Shown here: in pieces, positions 1 to 6,303 of the stretch | Position numbering within the stretch: the first letter of the stretch is position 1 | Layout: the number at the start of each line of letters is the position of its first letter | DNA from: Pseudomonadota bacterium | Lineage (GTDB): Bacteria > Pseudomonadota > Alphaproteobacteria > Rhizobiales > Beijerinckiaceae | Direction: 5' to 3' | NCBI GenBank assembly: GCA_023423995.1 | Contig: JAFAEL010000127.1 | Location: 1-6,879, forward strand | Length of the DNA: 6,879 nucleotides | Translations under genes and position numbers: made by a program | The notes under the pieces: model-generated | Seen by the model: only the letters and a program-made list of their open reading frames with translations | Told to the model about the DNA's origin: nothing | Database searches by the model: none

Positions 1-125
1 AGCCGGGATTGCCGACTTGGGCCGCCCGGGGTGCCGGTGCGTGACGCCGACCTCCCCGGACCACCGTTCCCGACCCGCATGAGCCACGCTGCGCACACGC
101 CCCTCTGTGGGCCGGGACAGACAAC
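1..125 (-). other. Probable 5' leader of a leftward gene beyond the left edge
   Basis: This stretch lies downstream of the putative leftward promoter at 126-154. It would therefore be the start of a transcript running off the left edge of the window. I find no convincing coding sequence on either strand: plus frames 2 and 3 close quickly, plus frame 1 stays open only to a TAG at 130-132, and the minus frame from an ATG at 130-128 begins inside the proposed -10 element. The sequence is GC-rich with several short self-complementary stretches, such as CTGT/ACAG at 105-108 and 117-120, but I could not recognise a known leader RNA family. The gene it serves is not visible. Confidence 0.25.
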
Positions 126-154
126 GACATAGGATAATATTCAGCGATTGTCAA
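126..154 (-). promoter_or_regulatory. Putative sigma-70-type promoter reading leftward
   Basis: On the minus strand a perfect TTGACA (154-149) is followed after 17 bases by TATGTC (131-126). The preceding bases make CCTATGTC, which resembles the alphaproteobacterial housekeeping -10 pattern GCTANAWC. The element sits in an AT-rich island (about 121-154) inside very GC-rich DNA and lies beyond the end of cckA. It most likely serves an unseen leftward gene past the left edge, independently of the flagellar operon. This is pattern recognition only, with no start-site evidence. Confidence 0.5.
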
Positions 155-175
155 CCCGGCCAGCTTTCCGCCCAC

Positions 176-191
176 ACCGGGGAAGCCCGGT
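176..191. repeat. Small perfect hairpin downstream of cckA
   Basis: ACCGGG and CCCGGT pair as a perfect 6-bp stem around a 4-base loop (GAAG on plus, CTTC on minus). It lies about 70 bases past the cckA stop and is the second of two hairpins the leftward transcript would meet. No T-run follows it in the direction of cckA transcription, so it is not a textbook intrinsic terminator. In such GC-rich DNA a stem of this length can also arise by chance. Confidence 0.35.
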
Positions 192-213
192 ACCAGGCCC
201 GACCGGCTGCCGG

Positions 214-233
214 ATCCCGGCTTGCGCCGGGAT
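214..233. repeat. REP-like palindrome / possible terminator after cckA
   Basis: ATCCCGGC and GCCGGGAT form a perfect 8-bp stem around the loop TTGC, starting about 28 bases beyond the cckA stop codon. The sequence type (GGATCCCGG...CCGGGATGA) resembles short palindromes dispersed between genes in many proteobacterial genomes, which I know as a general pattern rather than from a search. No T-tract follows on the minus strand. It could block 3' exonuclease or help termination, but it does not match a classical intrinsic terminator. Confidence 0.5.
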
Positions 234-261
234 GAGCGGAGGCGGAGGCGGCGGCGGCCGC

Positions 262-2787
262 TCAGCGCTGGATGGCGCCCTTCACGGTTTCGACCAGCTG
301 CTTCAGGCTGAAGGGCTTGGCGAGGAACGAGAAGCTCTCGCCCTCGGGCAGGTGCTTGGCGAAGGCGTCCTCCGCATAGCCCGACACGAAGATGATCTTC
401 AGGTCCGAACGGCGCTTGCGCAGCTCTCCGAGCAGCGTCGGGCCGTCCATCTCCGGCATCACGACGTCCGACACGACGAGGTCGATCGCGCCCTCGTGGG
501 CATCCACGATCTCCAGTGCCTCGACGCCCGATGCGGCCTGCAGCACCGTGTAGCCGCGGGCGGACAGCGCGCGCGCATTCACCGCACGGACTGCATCCTC
601 GTCCTCGACGAGCAGCACCGTGCCCTGGCCCGTCATGTCGGCCGCCCGCTTCTCCTCCTTCGGGTCCTGCTTCGCCGCCGCCTCGACCTCCGGGACGAAG
701 CGCGGGAGGTAGATCGAGAAGGTGGTGCCCTTGCCGACGGCGGAATCGACGTAGATGAACCCGCCCGACTGCTTCACGATGCCGAACACGGTCGAGAGGC
801 CCAGGCCCGTGCCCTTGCCGAGCTCCTTGGTGGTGAAGAAGGGCTCGAAGATCTTGTCGAGCAGATCGGGCGGTATGCCGGTCCCGGTATCCCCGACGTC
901 GATGCGGACATAATCTGCCGCCGGCATGCCGCTGAGATCGAGCCTGCGGGCCTCGGCCTCGTCGACGTTCTCCGTCGCGATCGACACCGTTCCGCCGTCG
1001 GGCATGGCGTCGCGGGCATTCACCGCCAGATTGATGATCACCTGCTCGAGCTGGTTCACGTCCGCCTTGACGAACCAGAGGTCGCGGCCCTGCCGCATCT
1101 CCAGCTGGACACGCTCCCCGAGCAGACGCTTCAGGAGCAGCGAGAGATCGGACAGCGTCTCCCCGAGCTTCACGGTCTCGGGGCGCAGCGTCTGGCGCCG
1201 CGAGAAGGCGAGCAGCTGGCGCACGAGGCTCGCCGCCCGGTTCGCGTTCTGCTTGATCTGCATCAGGTCCTGGAAGGACGGATCGGTCGGCCGGTGGCTC
1301 GCCAGCAGCAGGTCGGAATAGCCGATGATGGCCTGGAGCACGTTGTTGAAGTCGTGCGCGACGCCGCCGGCGAGCTGGCCGATCGCCTGCATCTTCTGCG
1401 CCTGCGCGAATTGCTGCTCCAGCAGCCGCTGGTCGGTCGTGTCGAGCGCATAGAGGATGGCGCGGTCGCCTTCGGCGGAATCGCCGTCGGCCACGGCGCT
1501 CACCCAGAACCGGGCCGAGCGGCCGCCCTCCCGCGCGAGCGTGACGTCGAGCGCCCCGCTCTCCCCGGAGATCGCGCCGGCGAGCGAGGCTTCGAGCCTC
1601 GCGCGATCGGGCGGCGCCACGAGGTCGAGGGCCGAGTGGGACCCGCCGCGCCCGGATCCGAGGCCCGGTCCGAAGAGCTTCGTGAAGGACGGGTTCGAGC
1701 CGACGATACGGTAGCCGGCATCGAGGGTGGCGATGGCGAGCGGCGACGAGTTGAAGAAGCGCGCGAACCGCACCTCCGCGGCGCGCTGCCCGTCCTCGAT
1801 CTCCGCGCCCGCCGAACGGTCGAGGACCAGGGTGCGGGACGGGCCGGCCTTGCCGTCCGGCCCGAAGGCGACGCGGTGATAGAGCCGCACGGGGAGCGTT
1901 CCGCCCTGCCGGCGGCGGAGGTCGAGGTCGAGCGTCTCCGTCCGCGACTTTCCGGGCGAGCCCGAGGCCGAGATGAGCATCGCGACGACGTCGTCCGGCA
2001 TGATGTCCGGCAGCTTCAGCCCGCCCGACCCGACCTTGGCGAGATCGTGCCCGAGCCATTCCGCCAGGGTCGCGTTCATGTAGACGATCGAGCCCAGCCG
2101 ATCGGTGGACAGGAAGCCCGCCGGCGCGTGGTCCAGGTAGTCGATCGCGTGCTGCAGCTCCTGGAAGACCGTCTCGTGCCGCTCGCGATCGTCGGTGACG
2201 TCCGTCACCGTCCAGAGCGTCGCGGGCCTGGCGCCCGGCCGGGGGATCGACCGCACCCGGAGGCGGTACCAGCCGAATTCGCGCGCGCCGCCGAGAGCGG
2301 GGCTGAGCCGGACCTCCTCCGCGGCGGTCTTGCCGTCCCGGGCCGCCTGGGCGAGCCGGTAGACCGCCTCCGAAATCTCCGGGCCGCCCGTGAAGAGGCG
2401 CTCGACCGTCCTCACCTCCTGGCTCTTCTCCGCGCCCGCGAGCCGCAGATAGCGCTCGTTGGCGTAGATGATGCGGCCGGTATCCTCCACGACGAGCAGC
2501 CCGTCCGCGGCCGTGTCGGCGAGGACCTTGGTGAGGTCGTTCCGCGCCCCGGAGCCGGCGAACTGCACCGTCCCGATCGCCACGGCGAACACGAAGAACA
2601 CGCCGATCATCGCCAGGACGGCGAGGAGCCCCAGGATCAGGGGTTGCGCCTGCTCGTTCGGGACGAAGCTCAACCCGGCGAAGGCGGCGACGAAGACGAC
2701 GCCGAGCACCAGCAGCAACCCGACATAGCCGGGGCGCTCGGACCGATCGATCGCGGATCCGTTCGAAGCTTGCGTATACTCGGCCAT
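262..2787 (-). CDS. cckA: CckA-type hybrid sensor histidine kinase/phosphatase
   Basis: This is an 841-residue inner-membrane hybrid kinase. In the known alphaproteobacterial pathway CckA autophosphorylates and passes phosphate through its own receiver domain to ChpT and on to CtrA and CpdR, or reverses the flow. Visible parts: two membrane helices (about 21-42 and 50-73) with almost no periplasmic loop; three PAS-like segments (about 83-200, 207-325, 337-455); a HisKA domain with GGVAHDFNN (phospho-accepting His478); an ATPase domain with N-box Asn586/Asn590, DTGTGIP 633-639, FEPFFTTK 647-654 and GKGTGLGLS 657-665; and a receiver domain from about 722 with acidic residues 728-731, Asp774, Ser802 and Lys824. 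All catalytic residues are present. It is longer than Caulobacter CckA (about 690 residues, two PAS domains as I recall), the difference being N-terminal. The ATG at 2787 has GGAGG 13 bases upstream. It starts 30 bases after the flhB stop, so it is probably the last gene of the flagellar operon. The name rests on architecture, H-box type and context. Confidence 0.93.
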   Translation of the reverse strand: MAEYTQASNGSAIDRSERPGYVGLLLVLGVVFVAAFAGLSFVPNEQAQPLILGLLAVLAMIGVFFVFAVAIGTVQFAGSGARNDLTKVLADTAADGLLVVEDTGRIIYANERYLRLAGAEKSQEVRTVERLFTGGPEISEAVYRLAQAARDGKTAAEEVRLSPALGGAREFGWYRLRVRSIPRPGARPATLWTVTDVTDDRERHETVFQELQHAIDYLDHAPAGFLSTDRLGSIVYMNATLAEWLGHDLAKVGSGGLKLPDIMPDDVVAMLISASGSPGKSRTETLDLDLRRRQGGTLPVRLYHRVAFGPDGKAGPSRTLVLDRSAGAEIEDGQRAAEVRFARFFNSSPLAIATLDAGYRIVGSNPSFTKLFGPGLGSGRGGSHSALDLVAPPDRARLEASLAGAISGESGALDVTLAREGGRSARFWVSAVADGDSAEGDRAILYALDTTDQRLLEQQFAQAQKMQAIGQLAGGVAHDFNNVLQAIIGYSDLLLASHRPTDPSFQDLMQIKQNANRAASLVRQLLAFSRRQTLRPETVKLGETLSDLSLLLKRLLGERVQLEMRQGRDLWFVKADVNQLEQVIINLAVNARDAMPDGGTVSIATENVDEAEARRLDLSGMPAADYVRIDVGDTGTGIPPDLLDKIFEPFFTTKELGKGTGLGLSTVFGIVKQSGGFIYVDSAVGKGTTFSIYLPRFVPEVEAAAKQDPKEEKRAADMTGQGTVLLVEDEDAVRAVNARALSARGYTVLQAASGVEALEIVDAHEGAIDLVVSDVVMPEMDGPTLLGELRKRRSDLKIIFVSGYAEDAFAKHLPEGESFSFLAKPFSLKQLVETVKGAIQR

Positions 2788-2800
2788 GCTGCCGCGTCGT

Positions 2801-2805
2801 CCTCC
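2801..2805 (-). promoter_or_regulatory. Ribosome binding site of cckA
   Basis: GGAGG on the minus strand lies 13 bases before the ATG at 2787-2785, inside the 30-base flhB-cckA gap. The spacing is slightly long. It supports the chosen cckA start and suggests the kinase has its own translation initiation rather than depending on coupling to flhB. Confidence 0.6.
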
Positions 2806-2817
2806 GGCTGGGTCCCG

Positions 2818-3885
2818 TTACGATGCGCGCCGCTTCAGCCGCAAGACGAAGCCAATCACCTCGGCGACTGCCTTATAGTGCTCGACCGGGATCTCCTCGT
2901 CGATCTCGACGGTCGCATGCAGCGCGCGGGCCAAGGGCGGGTTCTCGATTATGGGAACCTGATGCTCTTCGGCGACACTCCTGATCCGGAGCGCGAGATC
3001 GTCTACGCCCTTCGCGACGCAGATGGGAGCGGCCTGCCCGGCTTCATATCGCAGCGCCACCGCGAAGTGAGTCGGGTTCGTGACGACCACCGTCGCCTTG
3101 GGAACCTCCGCCATCATCCGCTTGCGCAGGCGCTGCTGCCTGATCTGGCGCAGCTTCGCCTTGATCTCGGGATTCCCGTCCTGCTCCTTCAGCTCGTCCT
3201 TGAGCTCCTGCTTCGACATCCGCAGGCGCTTCATCCACGAGAACCGCGCGACGATGTAATCGGCAATCGAGACGACGGCGTAGATCGCCAGGATGACGCC
3301 CAGCAGCCGCAGGGCGATGCCGACCATCGCGCGCACGAGGTCCGCGACGTCGAGCGTGATCAGCGCCTCCGCCCGGTCGTGCTCCGCCCAGAGCGCGACG
3401 CAGGCGACGACGCCGACGATGAGGATCTTCAGGAGGCCCTTGCCGAAGCGCCCGAGCGCCTGGAGGCCGAAGATGCGCTTGAACCCCGCCATGGGGGAGA
3501 GGCGGCTGAATTGCGGCTTCAGCGGCTGGGTGGTCCAGACGAGCCTGTGCTGGAGAAGCCCGCCCGCGAGAGCCGCCACGACGAGGATGCCGAGCGGCAG
3601 CGCGAGGACCTGAAGCGCGGTCACGAGCGCCCGGCGGCCCGCGCCGAGCATCCCGGCGGGATCGGCGGGGACGAGGTGCGCGTTGCCGAGATAGTGCCTG
3701 AGTTCCAGCGTGAGCGTCTGTCCCGACCAGCCGCCCGCGAGAAGCAGCGCCAGCGTCATGGCGCCGAGGGCCAGGAAGGTGGAGACCTCCTGGCTCTTCG
3801 CCACCTCGCCGCGCTTGATGGCATCGTCGAGACGCTTCTGCGTCGGCTCTTCTGTGCGATCCTCGCGGTCGGCACCCTCTGCCAT
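2818..3885 (-). CDS. flhB: Flagellar export apparatus protein FlhB (substrate-specificity switch)
   Basis: FlhB is the inner-membrane export-gate component that switches secretion from rod/hook to filament substrates after self-cleavage. The 355-residue length is normal for the family. The N-terminus carries the family signature DRTEEPTQKRLDDAIKRGEV (9-28), typical of FlhB/YscU proteins. Hydrophobic segments lie at about 36-52, 86-110, 150-166 and 185-210, followed by a basic linker (about 219-262). The autocleavage motif NPTH is at residues 270-273, so cleavage is expected after Asn270, almost the same position as in Salmonella. The cytoplasmic C-terminal domain (IENPPLAR 313-320, then VEIDEEIPVEHYKAVAEVI) is complete, ending in a short basic tail. 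The ATG overlaps the fliR stop as TGATG, which implies translational coupling. The stop is TAA, 30 bases before cckA. There is no sign of degradation. Confidence 0.97.
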   Translation of the reverse strand: MAEGADREDRTEEPTQKRLDDAIKRGEVAKSQEVSTFLALGAMTLALLLAGGWSGQTLTLELRHYLGNAHLVPADPAGMLGAGRRALVTALQVLALPLGILVVAALAGGLLQHRLVWTTQPLKPQFSRLSPMAGFKRIFGLQALGRFGKGLLKILIVGVVACVALWAEHDRAEALITLDVADLVRAMVGIALRLLGVILAIYAVVSIADYIVARFSWMKRLRMSKQELKDELKEQDGNPEIKAKLRQIRQQRLRKRMMAEVPKATVVVTNPTHFAVALRYEAGQAAPICVAKGVDDLALRIRSVAEEHQVPIIENPPLARALHATVEIDEEIPVEHYKAVAEVIGFVLRLKRRAS

Positions 3886-4643
3886 CAGCCCATTCCGAGC
3901 TGGGACAGGAAGGCGCCGAGCTGGCCGAGATAGACGCTCATCATCATGCCGAGCGCGGCCAGGAGGACGAGGACGCCGATCAGGATCGTCAGCGGCATCG
4001 CCAGGAAGAAGACCTGCATCTGCGGCATGAGCCGCGACAGGATGCCGAGGCCCAGATTGAACAGGAACGCGAAGGCGATGAACGGCGCCGAGATCTGGAC
4101 GGCCAGCCGGAACGCGCGGCCGACCGCGCCGATCGCCAGCTGGGCCGCATCGCCGGCCTCCGGCAGCCGCGCGGGCGGCAGGAGTTCGTAGCTGTTGCCG
4201 ATCGCCGCGATCGCGAGGTGATGCAGGTCGGTGGCGAAGACGAGCGTGATGCCGAGGAGCGTCAGGAAATTGCCGATCGCGGCTTCCTGCCCTCCTCCCT
4301 GCGTCGGGTCGATCGTCATGGCGAAGGACAGGCCGAGCTCCTGCGCCACGATGTTGCCGGCCGTCTGCAGGGCGGAGACGACCATCCGGGTGGCGAGCCC
4401 GAGCATGAGGCCGATCGCCACCTCGCCGATCATCGTCCCGATCACGACCTGCGGCGCGTCGCCCGCCGGGAACAGGTTCCGCACGATCGGAAGGAGGAGC
4501 AGCGTGAGGAGGAACGCGAAGGCGAGCCGGAGGCGCGCCGGCACCAGCCGCTCCCCCGTGCCGGGCAGCAGCATCACCAGCGTGCCGACCCGGGCGAAGG
4601 TCAGCATGAACAGCGAGGCGAGTTCCGGGATCGCGAAGGTCAC
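3885..4643 (-). CDS. fliR: Flagellar export gate membrane protein FliR
   Basis: FliR is a polytopic inner-membrane protein that builds the FliPQR export-gate complex at the centre of the basal body. The 252-residue product is close to the usual length and almost wholly hydrophobic, with about six membrane segments. Family landmarks are ARVG/LLPG near residues 17-28, GEVAIGLMLG (73-82), QELGLSFAMTIDPTQ (101-115), and the conserved block NLGLGILSRLMPQMQVFFLA (196-215). The start codon is GTG at 4643; the N-terminal sequence from there (PELASLFMLTFARVG) fits the family beginning. A GGGGTGG stretch about 7 bases upstream may act as a weak ribosome site. It follows fliQ after 42 bases, the largest gap in the operon, and its TGA overlaps the flhB ATG. 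Confidence 0.95.
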   Translation of the reverse strand: MTFAIPELASLFMLTFARVGTLVMLLPGTGERLVPARLRLAFAFLLTLLLLPIVRNLFPAGDAPQVVIGTMIGEVAIGLMLGLATRMVVSALQTAGNIVAQELGLSFAMTIDPTQGGGQEAAIGNFLTLLGITLVFATDLHHLAIAAIGNSYELLPPARLPEAGDAAQLAIGAVGRAFRLAVQISAPFIAFAFLFNLGLGILSRLMPQMQVFFLAMPLTILIGVLVLLAALGMMMSVYLGQLGAFLSQLGMG

Positions 4644-4685
4644 GTCCGTGCCACCCCGCGCCGGAGCCGGACCATGATGCGGATG

Positions 4686-4952
4686 TCAGCCCCCGGAGGC
4701 GATGCGCAGGGCGATCCGCCCCATATAGGAGGCGAGCGCATCGGCCATGAAGGGCAGGAAGAGGAGCATGGCGCCGAAGACCGCCACGATCTTCGGAACG
4801 TAGACCAGCGTCTGCTCCTGGACCTGGGTGAGGGCCTGGACCAGGGACACGATGAGCCCGACCGCAAGGGCGACGAGCATCAGGGGCGCGCTCACCTTCA
4901 GGAAGGTGCCGATCCCGTCGCGGGCGATGTCGAGAATGGCGGCGCCGGTCAT
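4686..4952 (-). CDS. fliQ: Flagellar export gate membrane protein FliQ
   Basis: FliQ is the small two-helix inner-membrane subunit of the FliPQR export gate. The product has 88 residues, the standard size. Two hydrophobic helices (about 18-40 and 51-73) flank the conserved loop VSLVQALTQVQEQTLVYVPK (35-54), the clearest family signature. The ATG at 4952 begins one base after the fliE TGA, and no good Shine-Dalgarno stands at the right distance (GAGGAAAT is about 22 bases upstream), so initiation is probably coupled to fliE translation. The fliQ-fliR-flhB order matches many alphaproteobacterial flagellar operons. fliP is not in this operon. Confidence 0.96.
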   Translation of the reverse strand: MTGAAILDIARDGIGTFLKVSAPLMLVALAVGLIVSLVQALTQVQEQTLVYVPKIVAVFGAMLLFLPFMADALASYMGRIALRIASGG

Positions 4953-4953
4953 G

Positions 4954-5271
4954 TCAGATCGGCATCCGCATGATTTCCTCGTAGGCCGCGATGACCTTGT
5001 CCCGCACGGCGACGAGGGTCTGCAACGCCGTCTCGCTCTCGGCGACCGCGGTCACGACCTCGACGAGATCGGCCTTGCCGGAGGCCGCAGCCATCGCCTG
5101 GGCCTCGGCCTTCCGGCCCGATTCGGCGACGCTGCCGACGGCCCGCTCGAGCATGGACGAGAAGTCCCCTGCCCCGGCGACGCCGCCGAGCCCGGAGCCC
5201 GCCGCCCCTGTCGTGGAGGATAGCAGCCGCTGGGTCGCCGCATAGGCGCCCGCTCCCGCGGTGATCGACAT
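4954..5271 (-). CDS. fliE: Flagellar hook-basal body complex protein FliE
   Basis: FliE is the first protein exported by the flagellar gate. It sits in the periplasm joining the MS ring and export gate to the proximal rod. The product has 105 residues, typical for the family. The first half is low-complexity Ala/Gly/Ser. The conserved part is the C-terminal helical region from about 68 to the end (DLVEVVTAVAESETALQTL, then VRDKVIAAYEEIMRMPI), which ends in the family's usual MPI/MPV-type tail. No signal peptide is seen, as expected for a type III export substrate. The ATG at 5271 is supported by GAGGT nine bases upstream. It starts 16 bases after flgC and is followed almost immediately by fliQ. 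Confidence 0.95.
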   Translation of the reverse strand: MSITAGAGAYAATQRLLSSTTGAAGSGLGGVAGAGDFSSMLERAVGSVAESGRKAEAQAMAAASGKADLVEVVTAVAESETALQTLVAVRDKVIAAYEEIMRMPI

Positions 5272-5280
5272 GATCGGCTG

Positions 5281-5285
5281 ACCTC
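5281..5285 (-). promoter_or_regulatory. Ribosome binding site of fliE
   Basis: GAGGT on the minus strand lies nine bases before the fliE ATG (5271-5269) in the 16-base flgC-fliE gap. It is among the best Shine-Dalgarno matches in the operon and fixes the fliE start. Confidence 0.65.
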
Positions 5286-5287
5286 AT

Positions 5288-5698
5288 CTAGGCGCGGAGG
5301 ATCTCGAGCGTGCGCGAGATCATCCGGCGGGTGGCGGTGACGATGTTGAGGTTCGCCTCGTAGCTGCGCTGGGCCTCGCGCATGTCCATCGTCTCGACGA
5401 GCGTGTTGACGTTGGGCAGCTTCACGTGGCCCGTCGCGTCGGCTGCCGGGTTGCCGGGATCGTGCCGGGTCCGGAACGGCGCCTGGTCCCGGGCGACGCG
5501 GCCGAGCGAGACGACGCTCGCGCCGAGCTCGCGATCGACATGCTGGCCGAAGGTCGGGATCTTGCGGCGATAGGGATCGGCGCCGGGCTTCTCCCCGACC
5601 GAATCGGCATTGGCCACGTTCTCGGCGATCACGCGCATGCGGCCCGACTGGGCCCGGAGGCCCGAGGCCGCGATGCCGAGGGAGCGGAGGAAGTCCAT
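5288..5698 (-). CDS. flgC: Flagellar basal-body (proximal) rod protein FlgC
   Basis: FlgC is one of the proximal-rod subunits, exported by the flagellar type III system and assembled on FliE and FlgB. The product has 136 residues, the normal length. The N-terminal rod/hook motif is clear: SLGIAASGLRAQSGRMRVIA (6-25), continuing with ENVANADS, then DPYRRKIPTF (41-50). The C-terminal half shows the FlgC pattern LPNVNTLVETMDMREAQRSY (94-113) followed by a heptad-like helix to the end, the usual coiled-coil partner of the N-terminal helix. No signal peptide is present, as expected. The ATG overlaps the flgB TGA by one base (TGATG), so the two rod genes are translationally coupled. Confidence 0.96.
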   Translation of the reverse strand: MDFLRSLGIAASGLRAQSGRMRVIAENVANADSVGEKPGADPYRRKIPTFGQHVDRELGASVVSLGRVARDQAPFRTRHDPGNPAADATGHVKLPNVNTLVETMDMREAQRSYEANLNIVTATRRMISRTLEILRA

Positions 5699-6093
5699 CA
5701 GATGCCCCGCCCGCTGACGGCGGTCCGCAGCATCGCCAGGCTCTTCTGGTAGAGCGTCGTCGCGAGCTGGTAGTCGGACTGGTTGGAGGAGACCTTGAGC
5801 ATCTCGTCCTCGAGGCTGACGGCATTGCCGGACGGCCGGGTCTCGAACCGCGCGCCGCTCGCGGTCTCGACGCTCCCCTGGGACGAGCCGAAGGCGAGGT
5901 GCAGCGGGCTCGTCTGCGCGAGCGGGAGGCTGCCGGAGGCGGAGCGGGCGGAGCTCGGCTCCTTCAGCTCCCGCGGCTTGAACCCGGGCGTGCTGGCATT
6001 CGCGACATTCTCGGCGAGCACCTTCTGCCGCGCCTGATGCCAGTGCAGCTTGCTCTTCAGCATCGAGACGAGAGGCAGGTCGGTGATCGACAT
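5698..6093 (-). CDS. flgB: Flagellar basal-body (proximal) rod protein FlgB
   Basis: FlgB is a proximal-rod subunit placed next to FliE. From the ATG at 6093 the product has 131 residues, matching the family in this lineage. The frame stays open further upstream to about 6264, but the extra 57 residues are basic, unlike FlgB, and cross the proposed CtrA site. The start MSITDLPLVSMLKSKLHWHQ (1-20) fits the family opening. The rod motif LAENVANASTPGFKPRE covers 26-42, and the C-terminal block NAVSLEDEMLKVSSNQSDYQ (90-109) continues to LYQKSLAMLRTAV. No Shine-Dalgarno precedes this ATG; instead a GGCCCGGGCC palindrome occupies that position. It is the first gene of the leftward operon. Confidence 0.94.
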   Translation of the reverse strand: MSITDLPLVSMLKSKLHWHQARQKVLAENVANASTPGFKPRELKEPSSARSASGSLPLAQTSPLHLAFGSSQGSVETASGARFETRPSGNAVSLEDEMLKVSSNQSDYQLATTLYQKSLAMLRTAVSGRGI

Positions 6094-6134
6094 GGGGGCC
6101 CGGGCCAACTCGGCAGGTTTTGCCGCCGTTATGG

Positions 6135-6149
6135 TTAACCGCGGGTTAA
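6135..6149 (-). promoter_or_regulatory. CtrA-type binding site between flgB and the FliO-like gene
   Basis: The sequence reads TTAACCCGCGGTTAA on the minus strand, followed by C. This is an exact match to the full CtrA consensus TTAA-N7-TTAAC. It is also a perfect palindrome (TTAACC-GCG-GGTTAA), so it offers the TTAA pair in both directions, although the trailing C occurs only on the minus strand. It lies 41 bases before the flgB ATG, a spacing compatible with CtrA bound over a -35 region with the transcript starting shortly before flgB. By eye I found no other TTAA in the window, as expected in such GC-rich DNA. Assignment to CtrA is inferred from motif and context. Confidence 0.75.
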
Positions 6150-6197
6150 GCCGCTGAAGAGACTTGTTTGTATTCCGAGCAGTCCGGCTCCAGATCG

Positions 6198-6242
6198 CGC
6201 GGAGGTTGTGCCGCGGAGCGACAGATCCGCGACATCGCGGAG
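6198..6242 (+). repeat. Three copies of CGCGGAG in the divergent control region
   Basis: CGCGGAG occurs at 6198-6204, 6212-6218 and 6236-6242. CGCGGA (6212-6217) also pairs with TCCGCG (6226-6231) as an inverted repeat with an 8-base loop. The group lies between the CtrA-type site and the FliO-like start, within the likely leader of that gene. It could be a protein-binding cluster or an mRNA structure, or chance in GC-rich sequence. Confidence 0.2.
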
Positions 6243-6303
6243 TTGACGTGCTAGATCGGAACAAGATTGTCCCGTCTCGGGTCTTGCAGCCCGGGGGGGC
6301 CGC

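Noticed and set aside
1..132. Plus frame 1 open from the left edge to TAG at 130-132, as the tail of a gene entering the window
   Set aside because: Only about 43 codons, Pro/Gly-rich with no recognisable motif, and it lies on top of the leftward promoter and leader. Too short to support.
148..3933. A 1261-codon open frame on the plus strand opposite cckA and flhB
   Set aside because: It is the antisense shadow of two well-supported genes. Its translation is low-complexity, rich in Arg, Leu, Glu, Asp and His, without domain motifs, and it runs through gene boundaries, as expected when GC-rich third positions remove stops from the opposite frame. Its start also overlaps the leftward promoter region.
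4218..4973. A 251-codon plus-strand frame opposite fliR and fliQ
   Set aside because: Its composition is the same Arg/Glu/His/Asp-rich shadow type; it lies fully over conserved flagellar genes and has no recognisable motif.
5052..5825. A 257-codon minus-strand frame across flgB, flgC and fliE
   Set aside because: It is a frame-shifted reading of three clear flagellar genes, rich in Arg/Pro/Ser, with no family features.
6094..6264. A 57-residue N-terminal extension of FlgB
   Set aside because: The frame is open but the residues are basic and unlike any FlgB. The extension would run across the CtrA-type site, and the 131-residue form matches the family start.
6243..6271. TTGACG at 6243-6248 as a -35 for the FliO-like gene
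   Set aside because: The hexamer 17 bases on (ATTGTC) is a poor -10, and the good-looking GCTAGATC at 6250-6257 is only one base away, far too close to pair with it.
6293..6299. Run of seven G just before ATG 6304, as a phase-variation tract
   Set aside because: It lies outside the coding sequence, with a stop in the same frame upstream (TGA 6244), so slippage would not switch the reading frame. Seven G is unremarkable in this GC-rich DNA.
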